Positions 43,118-52,447 of a stretch of DNA of 64,000 bases are shown here, in pieces. A program made the translations under genes and the position numbers. Each line of letters starts with the position of its first letter. The stretch's first letter is position 1. The notes beneath the pieces are model-generated. The model worked only from the letters and a program-made list of their open reading frames with translations, was not told the origin of the DNA and did not search any database. The DNA lies in the NCBI GenBank assembly GCA_022226935.1, contig CP092081.1, forward strand, positions 254,902 to 318,901, read 5' to 3'. Origin of the DNA: Nitrospira sp. Lineage in GTDB: Bacteria; Nitrospirota; Nitrospiria; Nitrospirales; Nitrospiraceae.

Positions 43118-43990
43118 CTATTCCCACATCGTCTCTCTCCGCAATATCTTGTTCATTTGCTGTTTTCTCAGAAACGTAATGAGTGCCCTATCATCCACTT
43201 GCGGTACTCGTTTGAGGTAGCCTGAAACGTAGCCATACCCGATGGCGAAGGCGCCTATAAGGACGGGTTTATGAAAAACCCGCCGCAAGCATTTCAGGGC
43301 CATAAACAATGGATGGTAGCCTGAAATGTAATTTGCTCTTCCGTATTTGATGCAAGACCGCCACTGTCCATCTGCAGCACCCGTATAACGATAATGGGTG
43401 ACCTTGAGATCCCGGAATGTTCGTGATTTCCATCCGAGCATATTCGCCTTTACTTCATCGAGCGTATCCCATCCTGGAGCAACGAGTAAGCCTCCAATCG
43501 CATCCCAGCATTCTCTCTTATAAATTTTCGTCGCCCCTCGAACATGAAAGACTGGATGCTGCTCAGCAAGCAGAGCGCCATTGACCAGGTTGTAAATGAG
43601 ACCTCCCCCAAGACCCAGATCTGGAGAGTGCTCAAAATATCTGAAGACCTTCTCGAAATAATCGCTATCAAAAAAAAGATCACCATCCAGCTTTACAATA
43701 AAGTTCCAATCCTGCTCCTTTAACGCACGATAACCAGCGTAAAATGCTTCTATCACTCCTCCTCCAGCGCTACGAAATCCTCGATTCTCTCTATGCACAA
43801 CATGAATCCAGGGATACCGGGCAACATATGTATCCACTATAGCCCCGGTAAGATCCGTAGACCCATCATTTACGATAACCCACTGCGCAGGGAGGGTTGT
43901 CTGAGAGGTCACGGACTGTATCGTCTTTTCGATGAACGCTTCTTCATCCCGGATAGGCGTAATGATCACATATTTGTGGTTTCGAGACAT
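43118..43990 (-). CDS. Family 2 glycosyltransferase
   Basis: A 290-residue GT-A enzyme with 'YVIITPIRDEEAFIEKTIQS', 'QWVIVNDGSTD' and the metal-binding DGD in 'FIVKLDGDLFFDSDYF'. The frame is open to 44134, but the added residues are low in order and the domain begins right after the ATG at 43990, so that start (or the ATG at 44005) is likely. No transmembrane helix is obvious except a weak one near 'VLIGAFAIGYGYVSGYL'. It belongs to the cluster of glycosyltransferases for this polymer. Confidence 0.87.
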   Translation of the reverse strand: MSRNHKYVIITPIRDEEAFIEKTIQSVTSQTTLPAQWVIVNDGSTDLTGAIVDTYVARYPWIHVVHRENRGFRSAGGGVIEAFYAGYRALKEQDWNFIVKLDGDLFFDSDYFEKVFRYFEHSPDLGLGGGLIYNLVNGALLAEQHPVFHVRGATKIYKRECWDAIGGLLVAPGWDTLDEVKANMLGWKSRTFRDLKVTHYRYTGAADGQWRSCIKYGRANYISGYHPLFMALKCLRRVFHKPVLIGAFAIGYGYVSGYLKRVPQVDDRALITFLRKQQMNKILRRETMWE

Positions 43991-44279
43991 GGGCGCTATT
44001 TCCATTAAATGTGGAGCACCTTCCTGTTGCTCCTGTGCCGAGATTGTTGGCATTACCCTACCCTCCGCATCGGAACCCGGAGTCAGCTGAGATCTTTCCA
44101 GAATACGACCGCCTGACATATGTTGCATCGGCACAGTACGAAGGTTCTGGCTTACATATATAAGAAAGGAACGCGCTGCACACCTGAGGCGGAATGAGTC
44201 TCGCGCCCGGAAACTGAGAATCCTTCATTGCCGACTAGGATGGCGATTGCAGTAAGAGAAGATAATACGTATATTCAGC

Positions 44280-45374
44280 TTAGCGGAAGGACAATAGCAT
44301 TCGTCTTAGATAGTCACCTGTTGTGCCGAGAGAAAGAAGAATCTTTTTAATGTGGACTGATACCATCAAAGGATTAATTCTAAGTGACGCTTCATAGAGT
44401 TCTTTAGCTAAAGCAGAATATCCTGCAAAGTAGTATTCGTTGCCCATATCCACATATGCAAGAGCCCGAACCAAGTTCCGTTCTGACTCATCCGTGATGT
44501 TTCTCCATAGCGATTCCTCAAATTCCTGAAGGGTCATAACTGCCGATTCCCGATACCGCTCTGACGAAATGACTCTCGCATATGTGTGAGCAATGGCCGG
44601 AAGAATATCCTTTGCCAAACGCGCGTATCCGGCGTCCTGAGCTTTCTTTCTCATAATCCAGGGAATCGCAACATCTTCAAAGGCGCAAGCTTCAAGCCTT
44701 TCACGAGTAAGCTTGGTGGTCATGCTCAGTGAATGGTCACGATAGCAAACCATTGGCTCCGCGAAATAGCCAACGTCATAATGCAACGCGAAGAGGCACC
44801 ATAAATACCAATCACCGGCCCACGGCATATCGAGCGGAAAAACACCCAGCTTATCGTAGCATTCGCGGCGCACCAAACCCGAAGCAGCCAGCACAAAGTT
44901 CCACCGCAGAAGCTGTTTAAGCATAACGTGGCCTGGAATAACACTGTCTCGATCCCCGCCACCGGGGTAACGACCGATCACCCCAGACTCCATTCCATTG
45001 CGCACCCCAAGCCCAGCGCAATACGTATATCCTATACGTGAATTGTTATCCAGAAGATCAACGTATCTTTCTAAGACATACGACGCACGCAGATAATCAT
45101 CGGCGGAAATGAGCCAAACATATTTTCCAAGGGCAAAATTGATTCCCTTGTTGTAATTGTGCAGGTGTCCAAGGTTACTGCTATTACGTATGTGTCTTAC
45201 CCGATTGTCATGGAACGACTGGGCAACTTCCACAGTATTATCAGGAGAGCAATCGTCCATGATCAGCACTTCGAAATTGTCATAACTTTGGGCCAGAATT
45301 GAATTGATACATTCCGGCAAAAGGTGCGCGAGCTTGTAACACGGAACAATGAAACTAACGGCTGGAGTTGTCAT
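44280..45374 (-). CDS. Family 2 glycosyltransferase with a TPR-like tail
   Basis: A 364-residue protein. The GT-A domain has 'VSFIVPCYKLAHLLPECINS', 'FEVLIMDDCSPDNT' and 'YVWLISADDYL' (acidic motif), and the later 'RRECYDKLGVFPLDMPWAGD' is typical of GT2 enzymes. The last 60 residues ('YFAGYSALAKELYEASLRIN') look like a single TPR-like helix pair. The ATG at 45374 (MTTPAVS) is chosen over the one 12 codons upstream because the domain starts there. Confidence 0.87.
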   Translation of the reverse strand: MTTPAVSFIVPCYKLAHLLPECINSILAQSYDNFEVLIMDDCSPDNTVEVAQSFHDNRVRHIRNSSNLGHLHNYNKGINFALGKYVWLISADDYLRASYVLERYVDLLDNNSRIGYTYCAGLGVRNGMESGVIGRYPGGGDRDSVIPGHVMLKQLLRWNFVLAASGLVRRECYDKLGVFPLDMPWAGDWYLWCLFALHYDVGYFAEPMVCYRDHSLSMTTKLTRERLEACAFEDVAIPWIMRKKAQDAGYARLAKDILPAIAHTYARVISSERYRESAVMTLQEFEESLWRNITDESERNLVRALAYVDMGNEYYFAGYSALAKELYEASLRINPLMVSVHIKKILLSLGTTGDYLRRMLLSFR

Positions 45375-45474
45375 AGAAACTTCGTTCTCTTGGAGGCCCA
45401 CCCGTGCCAATCAGCCCCAGTGTTAAACCAGAATTCACTATCGAAGGATGGAGGATTAGTGACGTTGGTTCCGT

Positions 45475-46458
45475 TTACGAAGAGATCCCTTGCGATTTGT
45501 AAAAGCTAGGGGAAGAAAGATTGATGCGACTATTTTGAACATAAATTCTTTTATTGAGGCTCTTCTCTAATTGCTTTCTATATGATCGATTATTGAAGAA
45601 CTCTCTACGGTCCTCATGAAGAATCGGTAACATCTTTTTCCATCCGGACTTGTGTGTTGCTCCGAGTGACTTCTCATGAACACGATAACGAATAAGTGGC
45701 TCGTTAATTACTTGCCCTCGATAACCGCATTGAACCATATCAATCCAGAACACCCAATCTTCAAAATATCCATTGTATTTGCTCAAGAAACCAAATCCAT
45801 TTTGCTCCCTTACTTTTTTCCAGGCGTCTTTTCTCATGACGCTTTGCGAAGGAGCTATGCACCGTTGCCTTAGAAGAAATGGGTCCAGATCCTCTGTTTC
45901 CCATATAGAATCAAAATCGCCAAAACAACGAACCCAACTGTAACAACTCCCCAAACTCTCATCGCTTTCCAGGCGAGACAAAGTCTTTTCCAGATATGTG
46001 GGGTCAAACAGATCATCAGGATCTAAGTAGCAGATATATTTCCCCTCAGCCAATGCCGCACCATTATTTCGGGTCTGTGCCAATCCTTGATTGGTCTGAT
46101 GAATAACCTTCGTTCGTTCATAGCAAAAGTTCCGCAATACGTTTAGCGTCATTTCGTCGGTTGAACCATCATTGATCACAAGTATCTCAAACCGTTGAAA
46201 CGTCTGGGCAAGAACCGACTCCACCGCTCCTTTGATGAATGCCCCATAGTTGTAGCAAGGGATGATAACGGATACGAGGGGCCTTTCAGGAGGCCATTCT
46301 TCCTGCTGCTTGTAGTAATATTGCTTTGGTTCAATAACCTTGGACACCTTATGCAGGCGATACTGAACACACATCTCCAATCTTTCAAGAAAAGCAATCC
46401 ATCCGTCCTGCCTGAGGACATCGGCTAACTCTTTTCCTCGTTGCAATATTCTCTTCAC
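45475..46458 (-). CDS. Family 2 glycosyltransferase
   Basis: A 327-residue GT-A enzyme with 'VSVIIPCYNYGAFIKGAVES', 'FEILVINDGSTDEMT' and 'YICYLDPDDLFDPTYLEKTL' (DPDD motif), and a C-terminal 'EDWVFWIDMVQCGYRG' segment common to the family. A GTG at 46458 is taken as the start: AGGA lies eight bases upstream and it avoids the overlap with the previous gene that the longer frame (to 46524) would cause. It belongs to the polymer locus. Confidence 0.85.
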   Translation of the reverse strand: MKRILQRGKELADVLRQDGWIAFLERLEMCVQYRLHKVSKVIEPKQYYYKQQEEWPPERPLVSVIIPCYNYGAFIKGAVESVLAQTFQRFEILVINDGSTDEMTLNVLRNFCYERTKVIHQTNQGLAQTRNNGAALAEGKYICYLDPDDLFDPTYLEKTLSRLESDESLGSCYSWVRCFGDFDSIWETEDLDPFLLRQRCIAPSQSVMRKDAWKKVREQNGFGFLSKYNGYFEDWVFWIDMVQCGYRGQVINEPLIRYRVHEKSLGATHKSGWKKMLPILHEDRREFFNNRSYRKQLEKSLNKRIYVQNSRINLSSPSFYKSQGISS

Positions 46459-46480
46459 CGGTAGGTCCTGCTGTGTCACA

Positions 46481-47608
46481 TTACAGGGATGAAATGGAAA
46501 ACCTTGGCGATGCAGGCAACTCACCGCGCATATTACGATCTATGGCTAGTTGCAATGCCTTTTCAAATCTGTCTGTGGAATCTTCCCAAGTAAATTTTGT
46601 CGCAGTGTTGTAGGCTGCATCCGAAAATTGGCGCCATTCATCCGGCGGCAGTCTCAGTATACGCAACACCCGATCCGCGAGACCATTTACATCATTCACA
46701 TCGACTAAGTAACCGTTTACGCCATCATCGATCACATCCATAGGTCCACCCGCACGAGTGGAGACCACGGGACACCGACAGGCCATCGCCTCGAGTAATG
46801 GCAAGCAAAATCCTTCCAGAATACTTCCATTCAACCAAACATCACATTGCGCATAAAGCTCCCTGAGCTTTTCCTGCTGCGGCCGGTAATGGAATTCCGC
46901 GAAAGGCGGAAGGCGCAACTGCAAGGCTGGATAATCTGCGCCGAAAGAGACAACTCGAAGCGACGGCACCTCCTCCGCAACCAACCGTAGAGCTTTGATG
47001 CTGGCATCACACCCCTTGAGCGGGGAATTATGGTGCAACAGGCCCACAGTGGGAACCGGCCTTTTCCCTCTAGGACCAGCTTGGAACTGGTTTAAATCGA
47101 CACCGTTGGGCACACATGAAACGACTTTATCTCCGAATCTGTCGCGCGCGAGATCCACCAACCACCGAGATACCGCAATTTTGTGCATTGGCATTCGCCA
47201 TGTCTCTTCTAAATCCGGATTGGCCTTGCCTTCAGTTTTCTCGTAGCCTTGAAGGAAAATTACCTTCGCTCCTTTGGAGGGAGAAAGTCGGTTCACGCCA
47301 TTAGCCGTCCGATAATAGGTCGCTACCACCACATCCGCATCCGGCACATCCGCATTTGTTACTGGCCTAATTTGTTCCAACACCCGGTGCTCCACATCAA
47401 TTCCATCAACATGGGAGGGCTCTTTCCTTCTTCCTGGCCATCCTCCACCCCAAAGAAGCGAAATAACCTTCTCGCGCAATGTTGGATTTGTCGGCGTGGA
47501 AATCAGATAAATCTTGTGACCACGTTTCCTCAATCGTTCGGCATAAATCGCGATTACCCGCACACCACCTTGCAGGCCTGCAAATGGAAGTACAAATGTG
47601 ATTCTCAT
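46481..47608 (-). CDS. Family 4 glycosyltransferase
   Basis: A 375-residue GT-B enzyme. The N-terminal Rossmann half starts 'MRITFVLPFAGLQGGVRVIA'. The C-terminal half has 'VGLLHHNSPLKGCDASIKAL', 'CDVWLNGSILEGFCLPLLEA' with the E-X7-E donor motif and 'CPVVSTRAGGPMDVI'. This pattern is typical of retaining GT4 enzymes that use nucleotide sugars. It is followed on the same strand by three GT2 genes. Confidence 0.9.
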   Translation of the reverse strand: MRITFVLPFAGLQGGVRVIAIYAERLRKRGHKIYLISTPTNPTLREKVISLLWGGGWPGRRKEPSHVDGIDVEHRVLEQIRPVTNADVPDADVVVATYYRTANGVNRLSPSKGAKVIFLQGYEKTEGKANPDLEETWRMPMHKIAVSRWLVDLARDRFGDKVVSCVPNGVDLNQFQAGPRGKRPVPTVGLLHHNSPLKGCDASIKALRLVAEEVPSLRVVSFGADYPALQLRLPPFAEFHYRPQQEKLRELYAQCDVWLNGSILEGFCLPLLEAMACRCPVVSTRAGGPMDVIDDGVNGYLVDVNDVNGLADRVLRILRLPPDEWRQFSDAAYNTATKFTWEDSTDRFEKALQLAIDRNMRGELPASPRFSISSL

Positions 47609-47751
47609 TTCCTAATGCGTGTTTCTTTCGAGATTATGGGCTTTATGATCCGAATAGTGCCGCGGGATACAGGGACATATTCAAGCAAGGATGGAAGATA
47701 CAGGTGAGGATGGGAGCTGTCAGATCAAATTGAGATCGGGCATAACTCTTT

Positions 47752-48999
47752 TCATATCACACATTCTTCATCTAATGTTTTGCGGTTACTACCATTTAAA
47801 CTTGAGGTTCTGGTATGTAGCCTGGTCGTTATGGCTCCTCGGTATGCCTGCAGTAATTTCACACCGGCTGCATTCCATGTGATGGCTGGTGCCGCAGCCA
47901 AGCCCCTGGCACGCAATCTTTCCAAAAGCGTGCGATCTTCATGGATCATAGTAATGTGACTTGTAAGGGCCTTCACGTCTCCAACATGATGCACCAATGC
48001 ATTGTCCATATGTTTGCAAATATCTGTACAAGCATCGGAAACCAAAGGGATACACCCACTTCCCATTGCCTCAGTACAGACTAAACCAAACCCTTCTTCA
48101 ATGCTTGGAAGGACGAGAATGTCGCTGCTACGCACGAGTTCCGGCACATCGGTCCGATGGCCGAGAACCCGGACACTGGGATGGGATAACATCGGCGCTA
48201 GTTTTGCCCGGTAGGCCGGAACAAACTCTCCTGCAATTAAGAATGTGCCGTTACGAGATGCAGGGGAGTTCAACCACGCCTCCAAAGCATAGTGGAGTCC
48301 TTTTCTCACCGCGCAGACGCCGACCGAGATGATGGTTAGGCCACGATCCAGTGCCTTCGGCTTTCTGTCAGGATAAAAACGATTTTCATCATATCCATAA
48401 ATGTGCCGGACAAGTTTCTTACGATCAAATCCTTGGTCAAGAAAAGTTTGCACAACAAACTCAGACGGACACAAGAGATAGTCGGCCAGCTCATATTCCA
48501 CTTCCTCCTTGGCAAGGACATCTGGTTTATAGGCGTGCTCATGATCCGGCGGCAAACTTACTCCCAAGCGAGTACACTCTTTGTGCACGACCTCATACGC
48601 GAATCTGGTATGTGCATTAGGTCGTTCCAGAACCGTCGCTATACCCAACCGTGCAGCGGTTTTTAGCGTTCGCAACGAACCTAGCGGCCAGGCATGGACG
48701 ACATCGATCTGTCCGGCGAGTTTCTCAAGCCTGCGTGAGACAATGTAGTCGTGGAGCGCAAAGGCTCTCATCGACCCCAGAAGTGTGTATGGAATTCGAA
48801 ACCTACCTCGCGCCAGGGTCGATTGAACTCTGACATTGACCGGCACCGGTCTGCTGAGGGCACCAGGAAAAACCAACAGATCGGCTCCTGCTGCCGCGAG
48901 ACCATTCACTTGTTGCCAGGCGGTATAACAGATCCTGTCTGCCCCCAGTTTATGCGGAAAACTGTATAGGACCCTGACTGTTCCAGTATTGAGGTGCAT
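47752..48999 (-). CDS. Family 4 glycosyltransferase
   Basis: A 415-residue GT-B enzyme. 'IISVGVCAVRKGLHYALEAW' and 'SSDILVLPSIEEGFGLVCTE' carry the phosphate-binding and E-X7-E parts, with 'AMGSGCIPLVSDAC' following. The N-terminal half ('AWQQVNGLAAAGADLLVF') binds the acceptor. It is encoded 143 bases above the next GT4 gene and 25 below the Alg14-Alg13-like gene. The donor sugar is unknown. Confidence 0.9.
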   Translation of the reverse strand: MHLNTGTVRVLYSFPHKLGADRICYTAWQQVNGLAAAGADLLVFPGALSRPVPVNVRVQSTLARGRFRIPYTLLGSMRAFALHDYIVSRRLEKLAGQIDVVHAWPLGSLRTLKTAARLGIATVLERPNAHTRFAYEVVHKECTRLGVSLPPDHEHAYKPDVLAKEEVEYELADYLLCPSEFVVQTFLDQGFDRKKLVRHIYGYDENRFYPDRKPKALDRGLTIISVGVCAVRKGLHYALEAWLNSPASRNGTFLIAGEFVPAYRAKLAPMLSHPSVRVLGHRTDVPELVRSSDILVLPSIEEGFGLVCTEAMGSGCIPLVSDACTDICKHMDNALVHHVGDVKALTSHITMIHEDRTLLERLRARGLAAAPAITWNAAGVKLLQAYRGAITTRLHTRTSSLNGSNRKTLDEECVI

Positions 49000-49024
49000 A
49001 GGATTCCTACATCCGTCTCGGCTT

Positions 49025-50014
49025 TTATGCTTCCGCTTCCTTCACAAGCTTATGTAGCGTCGATATAGCCCGGCTATTGTCGAAACTGAACCCTACTTTC
49101 AGATCCTCGATGTTCCGGACAGCCCCTTCCAATTCATCAGTATTGTTGATAACTTTGGTATAACCCAACTTCTCAAGCTCATGATGCAAATCTTCGTTCA
49201 TGTCGCGTGGGGTTGGAAGCTCACCATATTGATATTCCCTGGGCATCACGATAAATCTCGTTTGATATCTGAGGCACAGAGTGCCGATACCCGCACTCGC
49301 CTGGTTGATGACATATTTTGCGTTTAAAATAAGCTCGGCTATCTTTCCGGGAGAACAAAAATCAAATACTTCGGCGTAACTGGATTTAAATTTCGTATGT
49401 CCCGCTTGAATGATGACCTTTTCTTTGATGATCCCCTTTTTGGCTAACGCTTCAACTCCTTGAAGCAATCTCGCAAATGGTTCTTCCCTCGTCCCTACTG
49501 CGACAAACACGTAGTTTGAGGTTTTAAGTTTAATCACATCTTCCTGGCGCTTCAAAACCGGGCCGATATAGATGGCATTTTTGTGCCGCCGGTCTTCCCA
49601 TTGCGTGTACACCCTACTACCTGATTTGAGCAACACGGTCGCAAAGATGGAACGAGCGTTCACTCGAGAATAGGTCTCTATGCAAATGAATTTTTTCCTC
49701 AATAGACGGGAAAGCAAAAATGGCACGAAAGCGGTTCGGCCCGATCCGGTCGAGATCACATGGGTTGGCTTTTCTTTAGCGAATATCCTTAGCACCGGTA
49801 TGACCTGGCGCAAATAGGTCCAGGGCTTCTTAAAATGCCCCATCTCTATGTAATAGGCCGTTTCTTGGCTCAGCGGGTCTCTCGTCTGTTTACTTCTATT
49901 GGTGATCCAGAAATGGCGATACTGGTCGTAAAAATCGGATAGGTTGGTCATCTGCTCAAAATGACCACCCATGGTACAAACCAGGGCTATTTTGATTTGA
50001 GAATTTTCACTCAT
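49025..50014 (-). CDS. Fused Alg14-Alg13-type glycosyltransferase (PssD-PssE-like)
   Basis: A 329-residue GT-B protein. The N-terminal half resembles Alg14/PssD, the acceptor and membrane-anchoring subunit: 'IALVCTMGGHFEQMTNLSDF' and 'HVISTGSGRTAFVPFLLSRL'. The C-terminal half resembles Alg13/PssE, the catalytic GT28-like subunit: 'VFVAVGTREEPFARLLQGVE' and 'KYVINQASAGIGTLCLR', then 'FIVMPREYQYGE'. In most bacteria and eukaryotes these are separate proteins. The start at 50014 follows AGGG. It likely adds a glucuronic acid or similar sugar in the second step of repeat assembly (inference). Confidence 0.85.
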   Translation of the reverse strand: MSENSQIKIALVCTMGGHFEQMTNLSDFYDQYRHFWITNRSKQTRDPLSQETAYYIEMGHFKKPWTYLRQVIPVLRIFAKEKPTHVISTGSGRTAFVPFLLSRLLRKKFICIETYSRVNARSIFATVLLKSGSRVYTQWEDRRHKNAIYIGPVLKRQEDVIKLKTSNYVFVAVGTREEPFARLLQGVEALAKKGIIKEKVIIQAGHTKFKSSYAEVFDFCSPGKIAELILNAKYVINQASAGIGTLCLRYQTRFIVMPREYQYGELPTPRDMNEDLHHELEKLGYTKVINNTDELEGAVRNIEDLKVGFSFDNSRAISTLHKLVKEAEA

Positions 50015-50184
50015 CGATTTCCCTTGCCTTCGCTTAATCGCGCGTACAAATTGACCCTCGTGTAGACGAATCAACGACGACGACGGATGAAAGGCCCCTA
50101 TCAGATTGGAAAAAGAGGAATGCTAGTTTAAGGGGAACTCCATTCCATTGACGTCATCGGGGGGCATGCTTAACGGCAACTGAA

Positions 50185-51780
50185 CTAAGAACCCGAAGGC
50201 GCAAGACGGAGTGCAACAAACAATCGCTTTATGAGCGGCGGAATCCGGTCTAGGGAAATAAGGTTGAGGAGGGTTCGCATGGAATAGACACTGCTCAATA
50301 TCATTGCCAATACTCCGATGCTAGTCGCTAAGAGAATTGGCAGTACAAAGAAACCGCAAAAGACCAACGCGATCAAAAAGATGAATATCAATCCTAATTT
50401 GCTATTCGCGAATGACCAGCGGAAATCGCTGAGCCGATGAACAATTGCATAAATCATCACTCCGTGAAAAACGTAGGATCCAAAGAATGCTATGCCAGCG
50501 CCGTTTAAACCAAACGATCGTATACAAATCCACGAAAGCCCAACGTTGACGATGGTCCATGCCAGCTCGGCCAAGAAAAAGATGTTTTGCGAATTCTTCG
50601 CCACAATAATGAAGCCAATCGGCCAGGTCATCACCTGAAGTGTCGCCCCTAGACAAATCCAGCGCAGGACTTCCACCGCCGCTTCGAATTCAGCGCTGTA
50701 GAACAAGGCAATCACCAACGGTGCGCATGTGAGAGTGGCTAACACGCCGGGTCCCGCCAACAGAAGACTGATCTGGGCCTGCTCATTCACCAGGCGGTTG
50801 CAGGCGGCATTGTCTTTGGCGGCAGCAGTCAGACGAGGATAGAAGTCCGCTCCCATTGCCTGGAGAATGAAGCCCACATACAGTCCACCGAGGGTCCAGG
50901 CAGATTGATACAATCCGGCTGCTTCGAGGCCAACCATGCGAACCACCATAATGCGAACCACGTATGCGGCTCCCATCATCAGAAACCCGCTTGCCATGAA
51001 TGCGAACCCGAGTTTCAAGAGTGCGGCTGCTTCCTGCCTGACTTGGGAGGCCGTCATAGCTGGAGATTGAATCTGTACCTTCCTGCTGTACCACCAGGAA
51101 GTGACAATCGACATCGCGGCTATGGCGACGAGGGATGGCACGACACCGTCTTGGCGCAAGAAATAGACGAGAACAATGCTGATTACTGCCCCGAAAAAGG
51201 CACCCAGCGCACCCATCATGGCGAGATCGGAGATACGCCGCATCCCCTGGATCAGCGCCCCTTGACCGGCGGAAACTAAACGAAAAAATACAGCAAGCGA
51301 CAGCAAGGCGACGGCAGCCGCCTGTTGGTCAGTGCCGAATGTGAATGTGGAGATCTGTCCCGAAAACAGGACCAGAACCCCAGCGCCTGTAATTCCCAGG
51401 ACTACTGATGTCCGGCGGAGTATGGATGCAGTTCTGGCAATCCGGTCTGTGTCTCCCGAACCAACGGACTCGGCAATCTGGCGCACGCCACTACTATTGA
51501 TACCCATGCCGACGATACTGACTGCAAGGTCAACGATTGATCCGAACAGGCCCATCAGTCCGAACCCCGCCGGACCCAGCAACAGCGCCATCGCCTTGGT
51601 GCGAACGACCCCAATGGCGATGTTGATCACCGACGAGCCGCCGATCAACGCCGACGACTGCAGAATCTGACTGTAAGAGTTCTTTTCGGCCGCTGGCGAC
51701 TCCGCTGTTTGAGGCGCAGCACATCGCACAGAGTCTTCAGTGGTACCATAAGAATCTGAGGGCACAGAGGCGGTGGTCAT
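50185..51780 (-). CDS. Wzx-type oligosaccharide flippase
   Basis: A 531-residue polytopic membrane protein of the MATE/MOP superfamily with about twelve to fourteen helices. The early signature 'LIGGSSVINIAIGVVRTKAM' and 'LLGPAGFGLMGLFGSIVDLA' is typical of Wzx/RfbX flippases, which turn lipid-linked repeat units over to the periplasm. The ATG at 51780 is chosen because the longer frame runs into the upstream acetyltransferase gene; the first 45 residues are polar and cytoplasmic. It works with the polymerase at 35587-36924. Confidence 0.92.
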   Translation of the reverse strand: MTTASVPSDSYGTTEDSVRCAAPQTAESPAAEKNSYSQILQSSALIGGSSVINIAIGVVRTKAMALLLGPAGFGLMGLFGSIVDLAVSIVGMGINSSGVRQIAESVGSGDTDRIARTASILRRTSVVLGITGAGVLVLFSGQISTFTFGTDQQAAAVALLSLAVFFRLVSAGQGALIQGMRRISDLAMMGALGAFFGAVISIVLVYFLRQDGVVPSLVAIAAMSIVTSWWYSRKVQIQSPAMTASQVRQEAAALLKLGFAFMASGFLMMGAAYVVRIMVVRMVGLEAAGLYQSAWTLGGLYVGFILQAMGADFYPRLTAAAKDNAACNRLVNEQAQISLLLAGPGVLATLTCAPLVIALFYSAEFEAAVEVLRWICLGATLQVMTWPIGFIIVAKNSQNIFFLAELAWTIVNVGLSWICIRSFGLNGAGIAFFGSYVFHGVMIYAIVHRLSDFRWSFANSKLGLIFIFLIALVFCGFFVLPILLATSIGVLAMILSSVYSMRTLLNLISLDRIPPLIKRLFVALRLAPSGS

Positions 51781-51787
51781 CGATTGT

Positions 51788-52447
51788 TTATCCGGACGTA
51801 ATCTTCCTGATTTCTCTCGCAGGATTTCCAACCACGACAATGTCTTCTGGAATGTCGCAAACAACGTTGGAACCGAGTCCCACCAGGGTTCGATCGCCGA
51901 TGTGAACATTTTCCCGTATCTTCACTCCCGAACCGATATAACATTCCACACCCACATTCACACCACCGGACAGCGACACATTCGAACCGATGCAGCAGTA
52001 GTCGCCAATCATCGTATCATGGGCGATCACCGTATTGGGCAGGACAACACAATGATTTCCGATGCGGACTCCACAGCTGACGACCACATGCGGCATAAGG
52101 AGCGTATTATGACCAACCACGGCATCAGGGGCTTTCACAACCGACGGGTGGATAATCGTCGCAAACCGAGATGCCTGAATCCCTAAACTTTCGATGATGA
52201 ATCTGCGCCGCAAATAGCCATTTGGACTGCCGGGTACCGCGAGGACATATGCGTCGCGGTGCGATTGAAACAATTCCCTTCCCCCTAAGACCTTCACGCC
52301 TGAATAATCCTGGCCGTGCAGGGAATGATTGTCGTCGATAAAACCGATCACTTCCCACTCCGGCCTCACTTCGTTGATCGCCAGAATGGAAATGAGAGAT
52401 TCCTTGCCGTTTCCGCCGAATGGAAATATCAGGAGCTTTTTAGACAT
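51788..52447 (-). CDS. NeuD/PglD-type hexapeptide acetyltransferase
   Basis: A 219-residue protein with an N-terminal UDP-sugar-binding Rossmann-like part ('LLIFPFGGNGKESL', 'EVIGFIDDNHS') and a C-terminal left-handed beta-helix of hexapeptide repeats ('VVGHNTLLMPHVVV', 'VRIGNHCVVLPNTVI'), then the typical 'VVVGNPAREI' end. PglD and NeuD acetylate amino groups made by DegT-type aminotransferases. The gene overlaps the DegT gene at 52440-53687 by eight bases, so this pair should act in sequence on one sugar. Confidence 0.92.
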   Translation of the reverse strand: MSKKLLIFPFGGNGKESLISILAINEVRPEWEVIGFIDDNHSLHGQDYSGVKVLGGRELFQSHRDAYVLAVPGSPNGYLRRRFIIESLGIQASRFATIIHPSVVKAPDAVVGHNTLLMPHVVVSCGVRIGNHCVVLPNTVIAHDTMIGDYCCIGSNVSLSGGVNVGVECYIGSGVKIRENVHIGDRTLVGLGSNVVCDIPEDIVVVGNPAREIRKITSG

